From an uncultured Muribaculaceae bacterium (GTDB taxonomy: Bacteria; Bacteroidota; Bacteroidia; Bacteroidales; Muribaculaceae), in NCBI GenBank assembly GCA_904502025.1, contig CAJGDJ010000007.1:1-64000 (forward strand): a stretch of DNA of 64,000 bases, read 5' to 3'. The position numbers were made by a program, and so were the translations under genes. The number at the start of each line of letters is the position of its first letter. The first letter of the stretch is position 1. Below, one piece after another: positions 25,668 through 33,363 of this stretch. A model generated the notes under the pieces. The model searched no databases and was not told the DNA's origin. It saw only the letters and a program-made list of their open reading frames with translations.

Positions 25668-25807
25668 GCTGTTCGATAAAATGTAACCTTTTACCAATGG
25701 TTATTGTGTTTGTGGTAAAACGGAAATAACCATAAAGGGCTGAATTCTGCAAATGGAATCAGCCCTAATTTTTTTTAGTCTATCAATATAAAGTTTTATC
25801 GGACAGC
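25668..25807. mobile_element. 140-bp MITE-like element with 14-bp inverted ends
   Basis: The termini GCTGTTCGATAAAA (25668-25681) and TTTTATCGGACAGC (25794-25807) are inverted repeats with one mismatch. Inside are two hairpins: ATGGTTATT/AATAACCAT (25697-25734) and GGGCTGA/TCAGCCC followed by ATTTTTTTTAG (25737-25778). This is the build of a miniature inverted-repeat element, or the joined ends of a lost insertion sequence. No transposase is present and no target-site duplication is obvious. The second hairpin could act as a terminator rightwards. It could instead be a structured RNA, because all stems are nested. Confidence 0.5.
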
Positions 25808-25813
25808 AATAAT

Positions 25814-26221
25814 CTATTTCTTTTTTGTCAGTGTTTGTATGCGATCATTTGAGCTATCCCTTAATATAATTTTATCTTCTCCAATATGACTAACAATATA
25901 TAATATGGTATTTCCATCATCATACATAAGTATAAATTCTTCACTTTCAGGTTTATAACTATAACTTCCGTACTTTATTTCCTTGTTACAATTGGGATCG
26001 CCGATATGGGATGCGCGTGAATCCCAATAATAAACATGTTCAAACTCTCCATTCGATTGAAATTCAAAAACGTGGTCATGACCAAAGGTACAAGAAGCAT
26101 CCCATTTTCCAATAAATGGATTATTAACCCCATCCACCACCTCATCGTCGGGACAACTTGATAAAGTAATACATAAAATAATGGCAACAAATCCTACCCC
26201 AACTAATCTTAAAGTTTTCAT
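25814..26221 (-). CDS. Small lipocalin-like lipoprotein
   Basis: The 135-residue protein has a lipoprotein signal ending TLSSC (Cys23) followed by PDDE, then a compact beta-rich domain: 'NPFIGKWDASC', 'VFEFQSNGEFEHVYYW', 'YGSYSYKPESEEFILMY', 'IVSHIGEDKIILRD'. The order 'GKW...F..DG....Y....G.Y.......I' is that of the short lipocalin-like Bacteroidetes lipoproteins of unknown function. It is monocistronic. Its stop codon is 6 bases from the inverted-repeat element at 25668-25807. Confidence 0.75.
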   Translation of the reverse strand: MKTLRLVGVGFVAIILCITLSSCPDDEVVDGVNNPFIGKWDASCTFGHDHVFEFQSNGEFEHVYYWDSRASHIGDPNCNKEIKYGSYSYKPESEEFILMYDDGNTILYIVSHIGEDKIILRDSSNDRIQTLTKKK

Positions 26222-26300
26222 AATCTAAATATTACAAATTTTCCTCTACTCACTTAACGGCTTTTCAAGTTACTCCGTTGCTCCTATTGAAAATTTTGGA

Positions 26301-26508
26301 ATACGCACACAAAAAAGCGCGGAACTTTTAGTGTATTCCTCTATCCTAGGTGTTTGGCGTTACCTATCCGACTGAATAACCAAAAGCCCACGCCTATACA
26401 GCGTGAGCATTTTCGCTATTATTCTTGTCGGTTTCTTTAGTCGCCAAACTTTAGGATAGACAGAATAAAGCTAAAACGCTTTTTCAATAAGACTTAAAGT
26501 GTGCGTAT
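26301..26508. ncRNA. 208-nt rod-like structured RNA candidate (6S RNA-like), strand unresolved
   Basis: Nine nested stems are visible: ATACGCACAC/GTGTGCGTAT (26301-26310 with 26499-26508), AAAAAGCG/CGCTTTTT (26312-26319 with 26477-26484), TTTTAG/CTAAAA, TATTC/GAATA, CTATCCTA/TAGGATAG (26341-26348 with 26452-26459), GTTTGGCG/CGCCAAAC (26352-26359 with 26442-26449), CCGAC/GTCGG, GAATAA/TTATTC, and GCCCACGC/GCGTGAGC at the tip. Length and single-rod shape with asymmetric central loops recall 6S RNA. Wobble pairs do not settle the strand. A near-consensus -7 box (AAATTTTG, 26291-26298) ends 2 bases before the rod on the plus strand, and TATATTTG (26579-26572) lies upstream on the minus strand. 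Confidence 0.5.
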
Positions 26509-26682
26509 CAATTATACGTTATTCTTCATGTGCAATGTAATTTTATAAGTTAATAATTATGGTTACGTCCACAAATATACTGAAAAAATGTGAGAATCCT
26601 TTAAGTTCAGCCAATTTTTAAGTATTTGTTGGGTGTTTGCATATTTTCTGCCACAAAAAGAAGATAATTCGTGATAATTTGC

Positions 26683-26690
26683 TAAATTTG
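26683..26690 (+). promoter_or_regulatory. -7 box of ilvE
   Basis: TAAATTTG is an exact TAnnTTTG match 25 bases before the ilvE start codon. No clear -33 TTG lies at the usual distance. No leader peptide or attenuator is visible here, unlike for the main ilv operon. Confidence 0.5.
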
Positions 26691-26715
26691 CAAAAGAATA
26701 AATTACAATATCATT

Positions 26716-27738
26716 ATGACACAAGAATTAGACTGGGGCAACCTATCATTTGGATATATCCCCACCGACTACAACGTGCGTTGTTACTACAAAGATGGCA
26801 AATGGGGCGAAATCGAAGAATCAACCTCTGAGTCAATCAACATACACATGGCTTCAACATGCCTTCACTATGGTCAAGAAATCTTTGAAGGATTGAAAGC
26901 ATTCCGAGGCAAAGATGGCAAAGTGCGTATTTTCCGTCTTGAAGAAAACGCAAAACGCATCATCTCTTCGGCCGAAGGTATTAAGATGCAACCTATTCCC
27001 ATGGAACTTTTCTGCGAAATGGTGAAACGTGTCGTTAAACTCAACGAACGTTTTGTTCCTCCCTACGGCAGTGGAGCATCACTCTACATTCGCCCACTCG
27101 AAATCGGCATTTCAGCTCAAGTTGGAGTTAAGCCCTCTACCGAATATCTCTTCCTCGTTCTCGTAACACCTGTTGGTCCATACTTCAAAGGTGGATTCAA
27201 AAACACCAACATCTGCATCATGCGCGAGTTTGACCGCGTAGCACCTAAAGGTACTGGTCGTTGGAAAGTGGGTGGCAACTATGCAGCAAGTCTTGAAGCG
27301 GGCGAAAAAGCTCACTCTCTTGGCTACTCTGCAGTGCTTTATCTCGACCCAAAAGAGAAAAAATATATCGACGAATGTGGCCCTGCCAACTTCTTGGCTA
27401 TCAAAGATGGCAAATATATCACTCCTGCCTCTGAATCAATTCTCCCCTCAATCACAAACATGAGTCTTCAACAAATCGCAAAAGACATGGGGATTGAGGT
27501 AGAACGTCGTCAAATTCCCATCGAAGAACTTGAAACAATACAAGAAGCCGCTGCTTGTGGCACTGCTGCCGTAGCATCGCCTATTGGTGAAATCCATGAC
27601 CTTGACCTCGACAAGAAATATATCATTTCAAAAGATGGCGAACCGGGACCTGTGGTAACAGCACTCTACAACAAACTTCGTGGCATTCAACTTGGCGAAG
27701 AAGAGGACATTCATGGTTGGAACACAATCGTAGAGTAA
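26716..27738 (+). CDS. ilvE: Branched-chain amino acid aminotransferase
   Basis: This PLP enzyme makes valine, leucine and isoleucine from their keto acids with glutamate. The 340 residues correspond to the longer (BCAT/IlvE type II) form. The PLP lysine is Lys184 in 'GRWKVGGNYAASL', and 'YIDECGPANFLAI' and 'GTAAVASPIGEI' bind phosphate and substrate. The N-terminal 'STCLHYGQEIFEGLKAFRG' is characteristic. It is separated from ilvDBNC by 14 kb and appears to have its own promoter. The HD-domain gene follows 39 bases later. Confidence 0.97.
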   Translation: MTQELDWGNLSFGYIPTDYNVRCYYKDGKWGEIEESTSESINIHMASTCLHYGQEIFEGLKAFRGKDGKVRIFRLEENAKRIISSAEGIKMQPIPMELFCEMVKRVVKLNERFVPPYGSGASLYIRPLEIGISAQVGVKPSTEYLFLVLVTPVGPYFKGGFKNTNICIMREFDRVAPKGTGRWKVGGNYAASLEAGEKAHSLGYSAVLYLDPKEKKYIDECGPANFLAIKDGKYITPASESILPSITNMSLQQIAKDMGIEVERRQIPIEELETIQEAAACGTAAVASPIGEIHDLDLDKKYIISKDGEPGPVVTALYNKLRGIQLGEEEDIHGWNTIVE

Positions 27739-27777
27739 TTGAAAATTGAAAGTTGAAAATTATTTTCAATTGTTCTA

Positions 27778-28326
27778 ATGACTTATCAAGAAATTATAGA
27801 TAAATATTATCCCGCAGGCACTAAGTGTCGCGGGATTTTTTTACAGCATAGCCGTCAAGTTGCCGACAAAGCTCTTGATATTGCACAACGTCGTAATCTT
27901 GACATCTCGCTTGACGATGTAGAAACAGCTGCAATGCTCCACGACATAGGGATATTCCTCACTAATGCTCCCGATATCGATTGCCTCGGCAGTGAGCATT
28001 ACATTCGCCACGGCATTCTCGGTGCAGAGCTATTACGCAAGGAGGGCGTAGATGAAGCAATCGCACGCGTGGCAGAACGCCACACCGGAGCAGGACTAAC
28101 TATCGCCGACATAGAACGGCAACAGCTCCCTTTGCCTCTTAAAGACTACCTACCAGAATCTACGCTTGAAAAACTCATTTGCTACGCCGACAAATTCTTT
28201 TCAAAAAGTGGTGCAATGCAAGAAAAGTCACTCGACAAAGTAAGAGCCTCAATGGCACGCCATTCAGCCGATAACCTTGCTCGATTCAACGAATTACATA
28301 AATTGTTTAATGATGATAATGATTAA
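27778..28326 (+). CDS. HD-domain phosphohydrolase
   Basis: This 182-residue HD hydrolase has metal ligands His24 ('LQHSRQVADKAL'), His55-Asp56 ('AAMLHDIGIFLT'), His78 in 'YIRHGILGAELL', and 'VAERHTGAGL'. The family cleaves phosphoester bonds of nucleotides and related compounds; the substrate here is unknown. It lies 39 bases after ilvE in the same direction, across a short AT-rich spacer made of ATTGAAAA repeats. Its last 20 bases overlap the end of the convergent acyltransferase gene. Confidence 0.88.
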   Translation: MTYQEIIDKYYPAGTKCRGIFLQHSRQVADKALDIAQRRNLDISLDDVETAAMLHDIGIFLTNAPDIDCLGSEHYIRHGILGAELLRKEGVDEAIARVAERHTGAGLTIADIERQQLPLPLKDYLPESTLEKLICYADKFFSKSGAMQEKSLDKVRASMARHSADNLARFNELHKLFNDDND

Positions 28327-29323
28327 TCAATTTTATTATATTATTTGCAATTTTTGTCACAATCATTGCACTCAATAAACTCAAAACTACGACTGCTATA
28401 TAAATAATTATTGGATACTTAAATCCATATATGAAATCTCTAAACAAATAATAGCATATACATGTGTGAATAAGCCACATATTCATTGAATATTTTCCTA
28501 ATACCGACAAAGTACTATCTATAATTTTAGATCTTGAAATCGACAAAAATAGTGTTATAAAAGCAACTACATAAAAAATGTGAACTGCACTTGTAACAAA
28601 GAAACAACGAATAGTAACTAATAATAACAGTGCTGCTATTACATATATATTTCGAGGAAGGTATTTTTTTATTTTACATTTTGCCAACGTAAAAAAGTTC
28701 ATTCTTAACAACATCGCTCCAATAACAAAATCCCATAACAAATGGAAATACAAAAATAAATTATACCTAAAGTGATAAGCATACAAATAATCCGAGCCAA
28801 AACGACTTATGACAAATGAAGTAGAAAACAATCCGAATATACTCCCAAAAATTACCAATAATGGATTAAATCTATCGACAAATTTGAATACCCAATACGA
28901 AGACAGTACAACTAAAGAATATGGCAATAGAAACCACCATTCTCCATTATAAGTTGTATTGAATCCGGTAGCATTAGTTAGCAAAGCCTTAAAACTTCCC
29001 GGATAGGCGTCAGGTTTTAGGAAATGCCCTATTAAAACAAACAACAACAATACTACCCAAAAATTAATATAGAGATTCCGAATCCTTGACAATTGATTTT
29101 TCTCCTTTTTCTTTTGATAGATATAATACATTCCATAGCCACCTAACAACAAGTAGAATGCGACCGGACCTGTAGCCCTTGTCAATAAGCACTCAAAAGA
29201 AACACTATTTATCTGAAATAGAGGCTCATACATTACCCCCCACTCAGGATACAAAAATAAATGTCCATATATCATGAATAATATGGCAACCCCCTTTAGA
29301 ATCACCGATTCTTGTTTAGTCAT
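28307..29323 (-). CDS. Acyltransferase-3 family membrane protein
   Basis: A polytopic membrane protein of about ten helices starts 'ESVILKGVAILFMIYGHLFLYPEWG'. The His in this segment matches the conserved catalytic-type His of acyltransferase-3 (OafA-like) proteins, which acetylate or succinylate cell-surface sugars. I start it at ATG 29323 rather than the TTG two codons upstream, giving 338 residues. It is not clustered with polysaccharide genes here; its acceptor is unknown. It is convergent with, and overlaps by 20 bases, the HD gene. Confidence 0.85.
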   Translation of the reverse strand: MTKQESVILKGVAILFMIYGHLFLYPEWGVMYEPLFQINSVSFECLLTRATGPVAFYLLLGGYGMYYIYQKKKEKNQLSRIRNLYINFWVVLLLFVLIGHFLKPDAYPGSFKALLTNATGFNTTYNGEWWFLLPYSLVVLSSYWVFKFVDRFNPLLVIFGSIFGLFSTSFVISRFGSDYLYAYHFRYNLFLYFHLLWDFVIGAMLLRMNFFTLAKCKIKKYLPRNIYVIAALLLLVTIRCFFVTSAVHIFYVVAFITLFLSISRSKIIDSTLSVLGKYSMNMWLIHTCICYYLFRDFIYGFKYPIIIYIAVVVLSLLSAMIVTKIANNIIKLINHYHH

Positions 29324-29357
29324 AAGCAAATAGCATTATTTATAAATTTCCTAACTT

Positions 29358-30011
29358 CTATTTCCCTCCAAAAGGATTTATATTAAAACGGCGACGGATA
29401 TATTCAGCTACGATAGCTACTACATCTTCCATTTTTAGCAACGATGTATTGATGGTAAGATCATAGCTGGCGGCATCGCCCCAACGCTTATCGGTGTAAA
29501 AGTTATAATAATTAGCTCGCAATTTATTAGTTTTTTGAGCAATTGTACGTGCTTGTTCGGGAGTTGGCCGATCTCCTCGACGCATTATGCGAGCAATGCA
29601 ATCGTCGATTGATGAATGTACAAAGATATTTACACAACGAGGGTGTTCTCGCAACACATAGTCGGCACTTCGACCAACGATAACACACGATTTATCGTTT
29701 GCTATGCGACGTATAAATTCACTTTGTGCATTATAAATTCCATCACTGGCAATTGTTGATGAACAAGAATAACATGATGCCGGATTATATCCTGTGCCAA
29801 CGGCAAACATTCCACTCAAAAACGATGGCACACGTTCATCGCTTCGTTCAAAAACTTCAGGACACATTCCAGCTTGTTTGGCCGCCTCTTGCAACAGTTC
29901 TTTATCGTAGTATTCTATTCCAAAAGTTGATGCAAGCAATTTTCCCAATTCACGTCCTCCACTGCCAAATTGGCGACCTATTGTGATTACGAAATTTTTA
30001 TCCTCGTTCAT
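29358..30011 (-). CDS. Cytidylate kinase-like protein
   Basis: A P-loop NMP-kinase fold of 217 residues: 'ITIGRQFGSGGRELGKLLA' near the N-terminus, the lid/LID-adjacent 'SCVIVGRSADYVLREHP', and 'RIMRRGDRPTPEQARTIAQKTNKLRANYYNFYT', typical of the Cytidylate_kin2 family of uncertain substrate. The start is set at ATG 30011, because the in-frame TTG at 30035 falls inside the -7 promoter box at 30033-30040. It precedes the acyltransferase by 34 bases and probably shares its transcript. Confidence 0.85.
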   Translation of the reverse strand: MNEDKNFVITIGRQFGSGGRELGKLLASTFGIEYYDKELLQEAAKQAGMCPEVFERSDERVPSFLSGMFAVGTGYNPASCYSCSSTIASDGIYNAQSEFIRRIANDKSCVIVGRSADYVLREHPRCVNIFVHSSIDDCIARIMRRGDRPTPEQARTIAQKTNKLRANYYNFYTDKRWGDAASYDLTINTSLLKMEDVVAIVAEYIRRRFNINPFGGK

Positions 30012-30032
30012 AATAATAATTTTTAAGTGTGT

Positions 30033-30063
30033 CAAAGTTAATATTTTTCAATCTATATTCAAA
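30033..30063 (-). promoter_or_regulatory. Promoter of the cytidylate kinase-like gene
   Basis: On the minus strand TTTG (30063-30060), 19 bases and TAACTTTG (30040-30033) match the consensus. Transcription would start about 16 bases before ATG 30011. Confidence 0.7.
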
Positions 30064-30104
30064 TTTTTGCTACTACTTTTATATAACAAATAAAAACTCA
30101 AAAA

Positions 30105-30146
30105 AGACAGAAAAACAACAACGCCATCGAGAATCCGATGGCGTTG
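30105..30146 (-). terminator. Terminator after the peptide transporter gene
   Basis: CAACGCCATCG (30146-30136 on the minus strand) pairs with CGATGGCGTTG over 11 bp and is followed by TTGTTTTTC. It separates the M28-sufE-POT operon from the kinase promoter. Confidence 0.8.
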
Positions 30147-30171
30147 CATTTATTTTAGAATGAGACTTTGC

Positions 30172-31731
30172 TTACTTAGTAACTCGTTCGAGCCATTTAA
30201 CCATGCCGAGCATCACTCCCATAGATATGATACACACTACAAGGAACACTGTCCAGCATAGCCATAGAGGCCATTGGTTATACATCAATGGACCAATCCA
30301 CAACAACAAGTTTCCAACTGCTGTTGCACCAAGCCAAAGACCTTGACAAAGACCAAGAAGGTGTTTAGGTGCTACTTTCGACACAAATGACAAGCCAAGA
30401 GGAGAAATAAACAATTCGGCAACTGTCAAGAAGAAGTAAACAGCGATTAATACCCACCAATGTGCTTGATTTGCGATTTGTTCAGCAATAGGAAGTGCTT
30501 TATAAGCATCAGCTGAAGGATATCCCTTAATATATGAGAACGCAGCAAGGAACAAGAATGCCAAACCTGCAATAAACATACCAATCGCGATTTTACGAGG
30601 TGTTGAAATTTCTTTGCCCTTACGTGCCAAACTTGCAAACAATGCCATAATAATAGGAGTCAACACAATCACAAAGAATGGATTGATAGCTTGCCATATT
30701 TCAGGAGCCACGGCTGTAGAATCAACAAAGTCGCGAGCGAAGAAAGACAATGACATACCATTTTGGTGGAAAGAGAACCAGAAGAAAATAACTACACCAA
30801 GTACCGCAAAAAGTGCATACATGCGTTGTTTGATTTCCTTTGCCATTGCAGCCTTTTCTTCGGCAGTATATTTAACTGATTCAACTGCTTTTTTCTTTGC
30901 AGGGGTTGGGAACTTGCTTTGATAAACCATAAACACTACCAACGAAATGAGCATTGCTACTACAGATGCAATGAATGAATAGTGGATACCTTCGTTAAAT
31001 ACTTGAAGATAACTTTGGCAAGAAGTTGCCATATCAGCCACTGCACCACCTGCTTGAGCCATCATTTCATTAAGGTTAGCAAGTGCCGATGCTTCCATTG
31101 CCGAACCATTAGCCAAGAATTGGTGACAAAGTTCTGGAAGTTTTGCATTATAAATAAAATTATTTGTTTCAAGCCACCACTCACGAAGAATTGGTGCTAC
31201 GAATGGAGCAATAAGTCCACCAATATTAATAAATACATAAAAAATTTGAAACCCAGAGTCGCGCTTATCTTTTGCAAATGCAAGGGCTTCGGGACCTTTC
31301 TTGGCAGCTTCGGCTTCATAGTCATCATACATTTGACCGACAACTGCTTGTAAATTGCCCTTAAATAAGCCATTACCAAATGCAATCATAAACAATGCTG
31401 CACAAGTGAGTGCCAATAGCCATGTAGTATTATCACTTGTTGCTAAAATGGGAATTGATAACACAACATAACCAATTGCCATGATTATAAGGCCGGTTTT
31501 AATTGTACCTTTATAATTTTGTGTTTTGTCGGCAATAAAACCGCCAAGAAGAGCAAGAATATAAATTCCGGCATAGAAGCAAGAGTAGATAGTACCTGAT
31601 GTTTCCTCTCCCAATCCAAACTTTGAGCAAAGGAAAAGCACCAAAACTGCATTCATGATGTAATATCCGAAACGCTCGCCCATATTAGCAAGTGCCGCCG
31701 GAATCAATCCTTTAGGGTGGTTCTTAAACAT
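30172..31731 (-). CDS. POT/PTR-family proton-coupled oligopeptide transporter
   Basis: This major-facilitator protein has 519 residues and about 12-14 membrane helices. The N-terminal 'NMGERFGYYIM' is the E-x-x-E-R-F/Y type motif of proton-dependent oligopeptide transporters, and 'GGFIADKTQNYKGTIKTG' is the loop 2-3 signature. 'GLCQGLWLGATAVGNLL' lies in the C-terminal half. It should import di- and tripeptides across the inner membrane. It follows sufE by 44 bases in a leftward operon headed by a peptidase, which suits peptide use, although sufE is unrelated. Confidence 0.92.
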   Translation of the reverse strand: MFKNHPKGLIPAALANMGERFGYYIMNAVLVLFLCSKFGLGEETSGTIYSCFYAGIYILALLGGFIADKTQNYKGTIKTGLIIMAIGYVVLSIPILATSDNTTWLLALTCAALFMIAFGNGLFKGNLQAVVGQMYDDYEAEAAKKGPEALAFAKDKRDSGFQIFYVFINIGGLIAPFVAPILREWWLETNNFIYNAKLPELCHQFLANGSAMEASALANLNEMMAQAGGAVADMATSCQSYLQVFNEGIHYSFIASVVAMLISLVVFMVYQSKFPTPAKKKAVESVKYTAEEKAAMAKEIKQRMYALFAVLGVVIFFWFSFHQNGMSLSFFARDFVDSTAVAPEIWQAINPFFVIVLTPIIMALFASLARKGKEISTPRKIAIGMFIAGLAFLFLAAFSYIKGYPSADAYKALPIAEQIANQAHWWVLIAVYFFLTVAELFISPLGLSFVSKVAPKHLLGLCQGLWLGATAVGNLLLWIGPLMYNQWPLWLCWTVFLVVCIISMGVMLGMVKWLERVTK

Positions 31732-31775
31732 AAATCTGAATTTTATTTAGTTAATAATTAATTGAATTTTCTAAT

Positions 31776-32210
31776 TTATGCACCTGCTTCAATTTTTGCT
31801 TTGAATGCAAGGGCATATACTTTCATTTGCTTCACCATTGCCACAAGACCATTGCTACGTGTAGGAGAAAGATGTTCTGATAGTCCTATCTTATCAATAA
31901 AATAAAAATCAGCATCAAGAATTTCTTGTGGTGTGTGATTTGACAACACTTTAATCAACAACGAAATAATGCCTTTAACTATAATAGCATCGCTATCGGC
32001 AGTATAGATAATTTTGCCTTCGTCGTTAAGTTCGGCATTGAGCCACACACGACTTTGACACCCCTCGATGATATATTGAGGGGTTTTATACTTTTCGTCT
32101 ATCGCAGGAAGTGCATTACCTAAATCAATAATATAGGCATAGCGATCCATCCAATCTTCTATATCGACAAATTCGTCGATTATTTCGTCTTGTATTTGAT
32201 TTATAGTCAT
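31776..32210 (-). CDS. sufE: SufE-family cysteine desulfurase activator
   Basis: SufE accepts persulfide sulfur from the desulfurase SufS and passes it to the SufBCD scaffold. The 144 residues contain the active-site Cys51 in 'YIIEGCQSRVWL' and the C-terminal 'LSPTRSNGLVAMVKQMKVYA'. It starts 7 bases after the M28 peptidase stop. No other suf gene is in the window, so it works with proteins encoded elsewhere. Confidence 0.95.
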   Translation of the reverse strand: MTINQIQDEIIDEFVDIEDWMDRYAYIIDLGNALPAIDEKYKTPQYIIEGCQSRVWLNAELNDEGKIIYTADSDAIIVKGIISLLIKVLSNHTPQEILDADFYFIDKIGLSEHLSPTRSNGLVAMVKQMKVYALAFKAKIEAGA

Positions 32211-32216
32211 ATCTCT

Positions 32217-33197
32217 TTATTGTTCGTTATAAATTACATTCAACACAGTTTGCCCCACTGCTTTTAATGATTGACGGTCAATATTTGACATGTTATCATC
32301 AAGAGTGTGCCATGTGGGGTTGAACGACATTGTTTGAGGATTAAGAGTTTCAATTATATCAATACATGGGATTCCTCCTTGATTAACATACACATGGTCA
32401 TCAACAATACTACCTCCCAATTCATTCACAAACACATCTCCATATCCCGATGCCACAGCCGTAGTCCACACCTTGTCAACAATTGAGGGTGCAACATATT
32501 GAGACACATATTCTCTATGGAATTTAGCATCTTTTCCTCCTACCATATCGAGAAGTATTCCATATTGAGGCTTACGACTTGGAGAATAAGGCAAATTCTT
32601 TATCCAATATTGAGTGCCAAGACACCACGTATCTTCATTATCCCCTGAGTTTCCATAATCCTCAGCATCTACAAACAAGATATCAACCCCAATCATTGGC
32701 TTTCTCTCTTGCAAGCAACGTGCAATTTCGAGCAATACCCCAACTCCACTGCCACCATCGTTAGCTCCGAGAATAGGTGTCGTATGTTTCGATTTATCTT
32801 TCTCTGCGTCAGCCCATGGGCGAGTATCCCAATGTGCGAGTAACAACACTCGTGTTACTGCACCTTTATTAATTTGCCCCATTATGTTGTTAATAGGCAA
32901 TTTATCTCCATTAAAGGCAGTAACCGTTGTTTTTTGCTCTATTACAGTGTCAACTCCATATCGTTTCAACTCCGATACGAGATATTTAGCACATTTATCA
33001 TGCCCTTCCATTCCCGGCACACGTGGACCGAAGTCAACTTGAGTTTTCACGTTACGATATGCACTATCTGCATTAAATTCAGCTTGCGATACCATTTCTT
33101 CTGAAGTGGCTACTGCTTCTTGTGCTGTCTCTGTTTTTGCCGAACATGCAACGATAAGCCAACATAATGCAAGTGATAATATATTTATTATTTTCAT
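32217..33197 (-). CDS. M28-family zinc hydrolase lipoprotein (glutaminyl-cyclase-like)
   Basis: This exported lipoprotein has Cys18 in WLIVAC. The M28 metal ligands are visible: His122 and Asp124 in 'LLLAHWDTRPWAD', Asp147 in 'GANDGGSGVGVLLEIAR', and the acidic 'FVDAEDYG' (178-182). 'AHWDTRPWAD' and the single-zinc layout are those of glutaminyl cyclases, which form N-terminal pyroglutamate on exported proteins; an aminopeptidase is the alternative. In Bacteroidetes many exported proteins begin with Gln after signal cleavage, which suits the cyclase reading. It heads the operon with sufE and the peptide transporter. Confidence 0.85.
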   Translation of the reverse strand: MKIINILSLALCWLIVACSAKTETAQEAVATSEEMVSQAEFNADSAYRNVKTQVDFGPRVPGMEGHDKCAKYLVSELKRYGVDTVIEQKTTVTAFNGDKLPINNIMGQINKGAVTRVLLLAHWDTRPWADAEKDKSKHTTPILGANDGGSGVGVLLEIARCLQERKPMIGVDILFVDAEDYGNSGDNEDTWCLGTQYWIKNLPYSPSRKPQYGILLDMVGGKDAKFHREYVSQYVAPSIVDKVWTTAVASGYGDVFVNELGGSIVDDHVYVNQGGIPCIDIIETLNPQTMSFNPTWHTLDDNMSNIDRQSLKAVGQTVLNVIYNEQ

Positions 33198-33217
33198 TAT
33201 TCAAGTCGTTTAACTCA

Positions 33218-33249
33218 CAAAGTTACAAAAAACTGTGCTATACTCCAAT
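33218..33249 (-). promoter_or_regulatory. Promoter of the M28-sufE-POT operon
   Basis: On the minus strand ATTG (33249-33246), 20 bases and TAACTTTG (33225-33218) fit the consensus, 20 bases before ATG 33197. It is divergent from the promoter at 33305. Confidence 0.6.
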
Positions 33250-33304
33250 TTTACTCCACAGTTTTAATTTTTCGCCACAAAATTAAATCTTTAATTGTTT
33301 TATT

Positions 33305-33336
33305 ATTGAAGTATTCAAAAAGAATTTGTAATTTTG
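33305..33336 (+). promoter_or_regulatory. Promoter of the ATPase-TOPRIM gene
   Basis: ATTG (33305-33308), 20 bases and TAATTTTG (33329-33336) fit the consensus, 27 bases before the start codon at 33364. Confidence 0.6.
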
Positions 33337-33363
33337 AGAGTATTACTAAATCGTTGAGAAGTT

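Noticed and set aside
26301..26508. rho-independent terminator between the lipoprotein and ilvE
   Set aside because: The stem system is over 200 bases long with many internal loops and no T-tract directly after its closing stem, so it is not a terminator.
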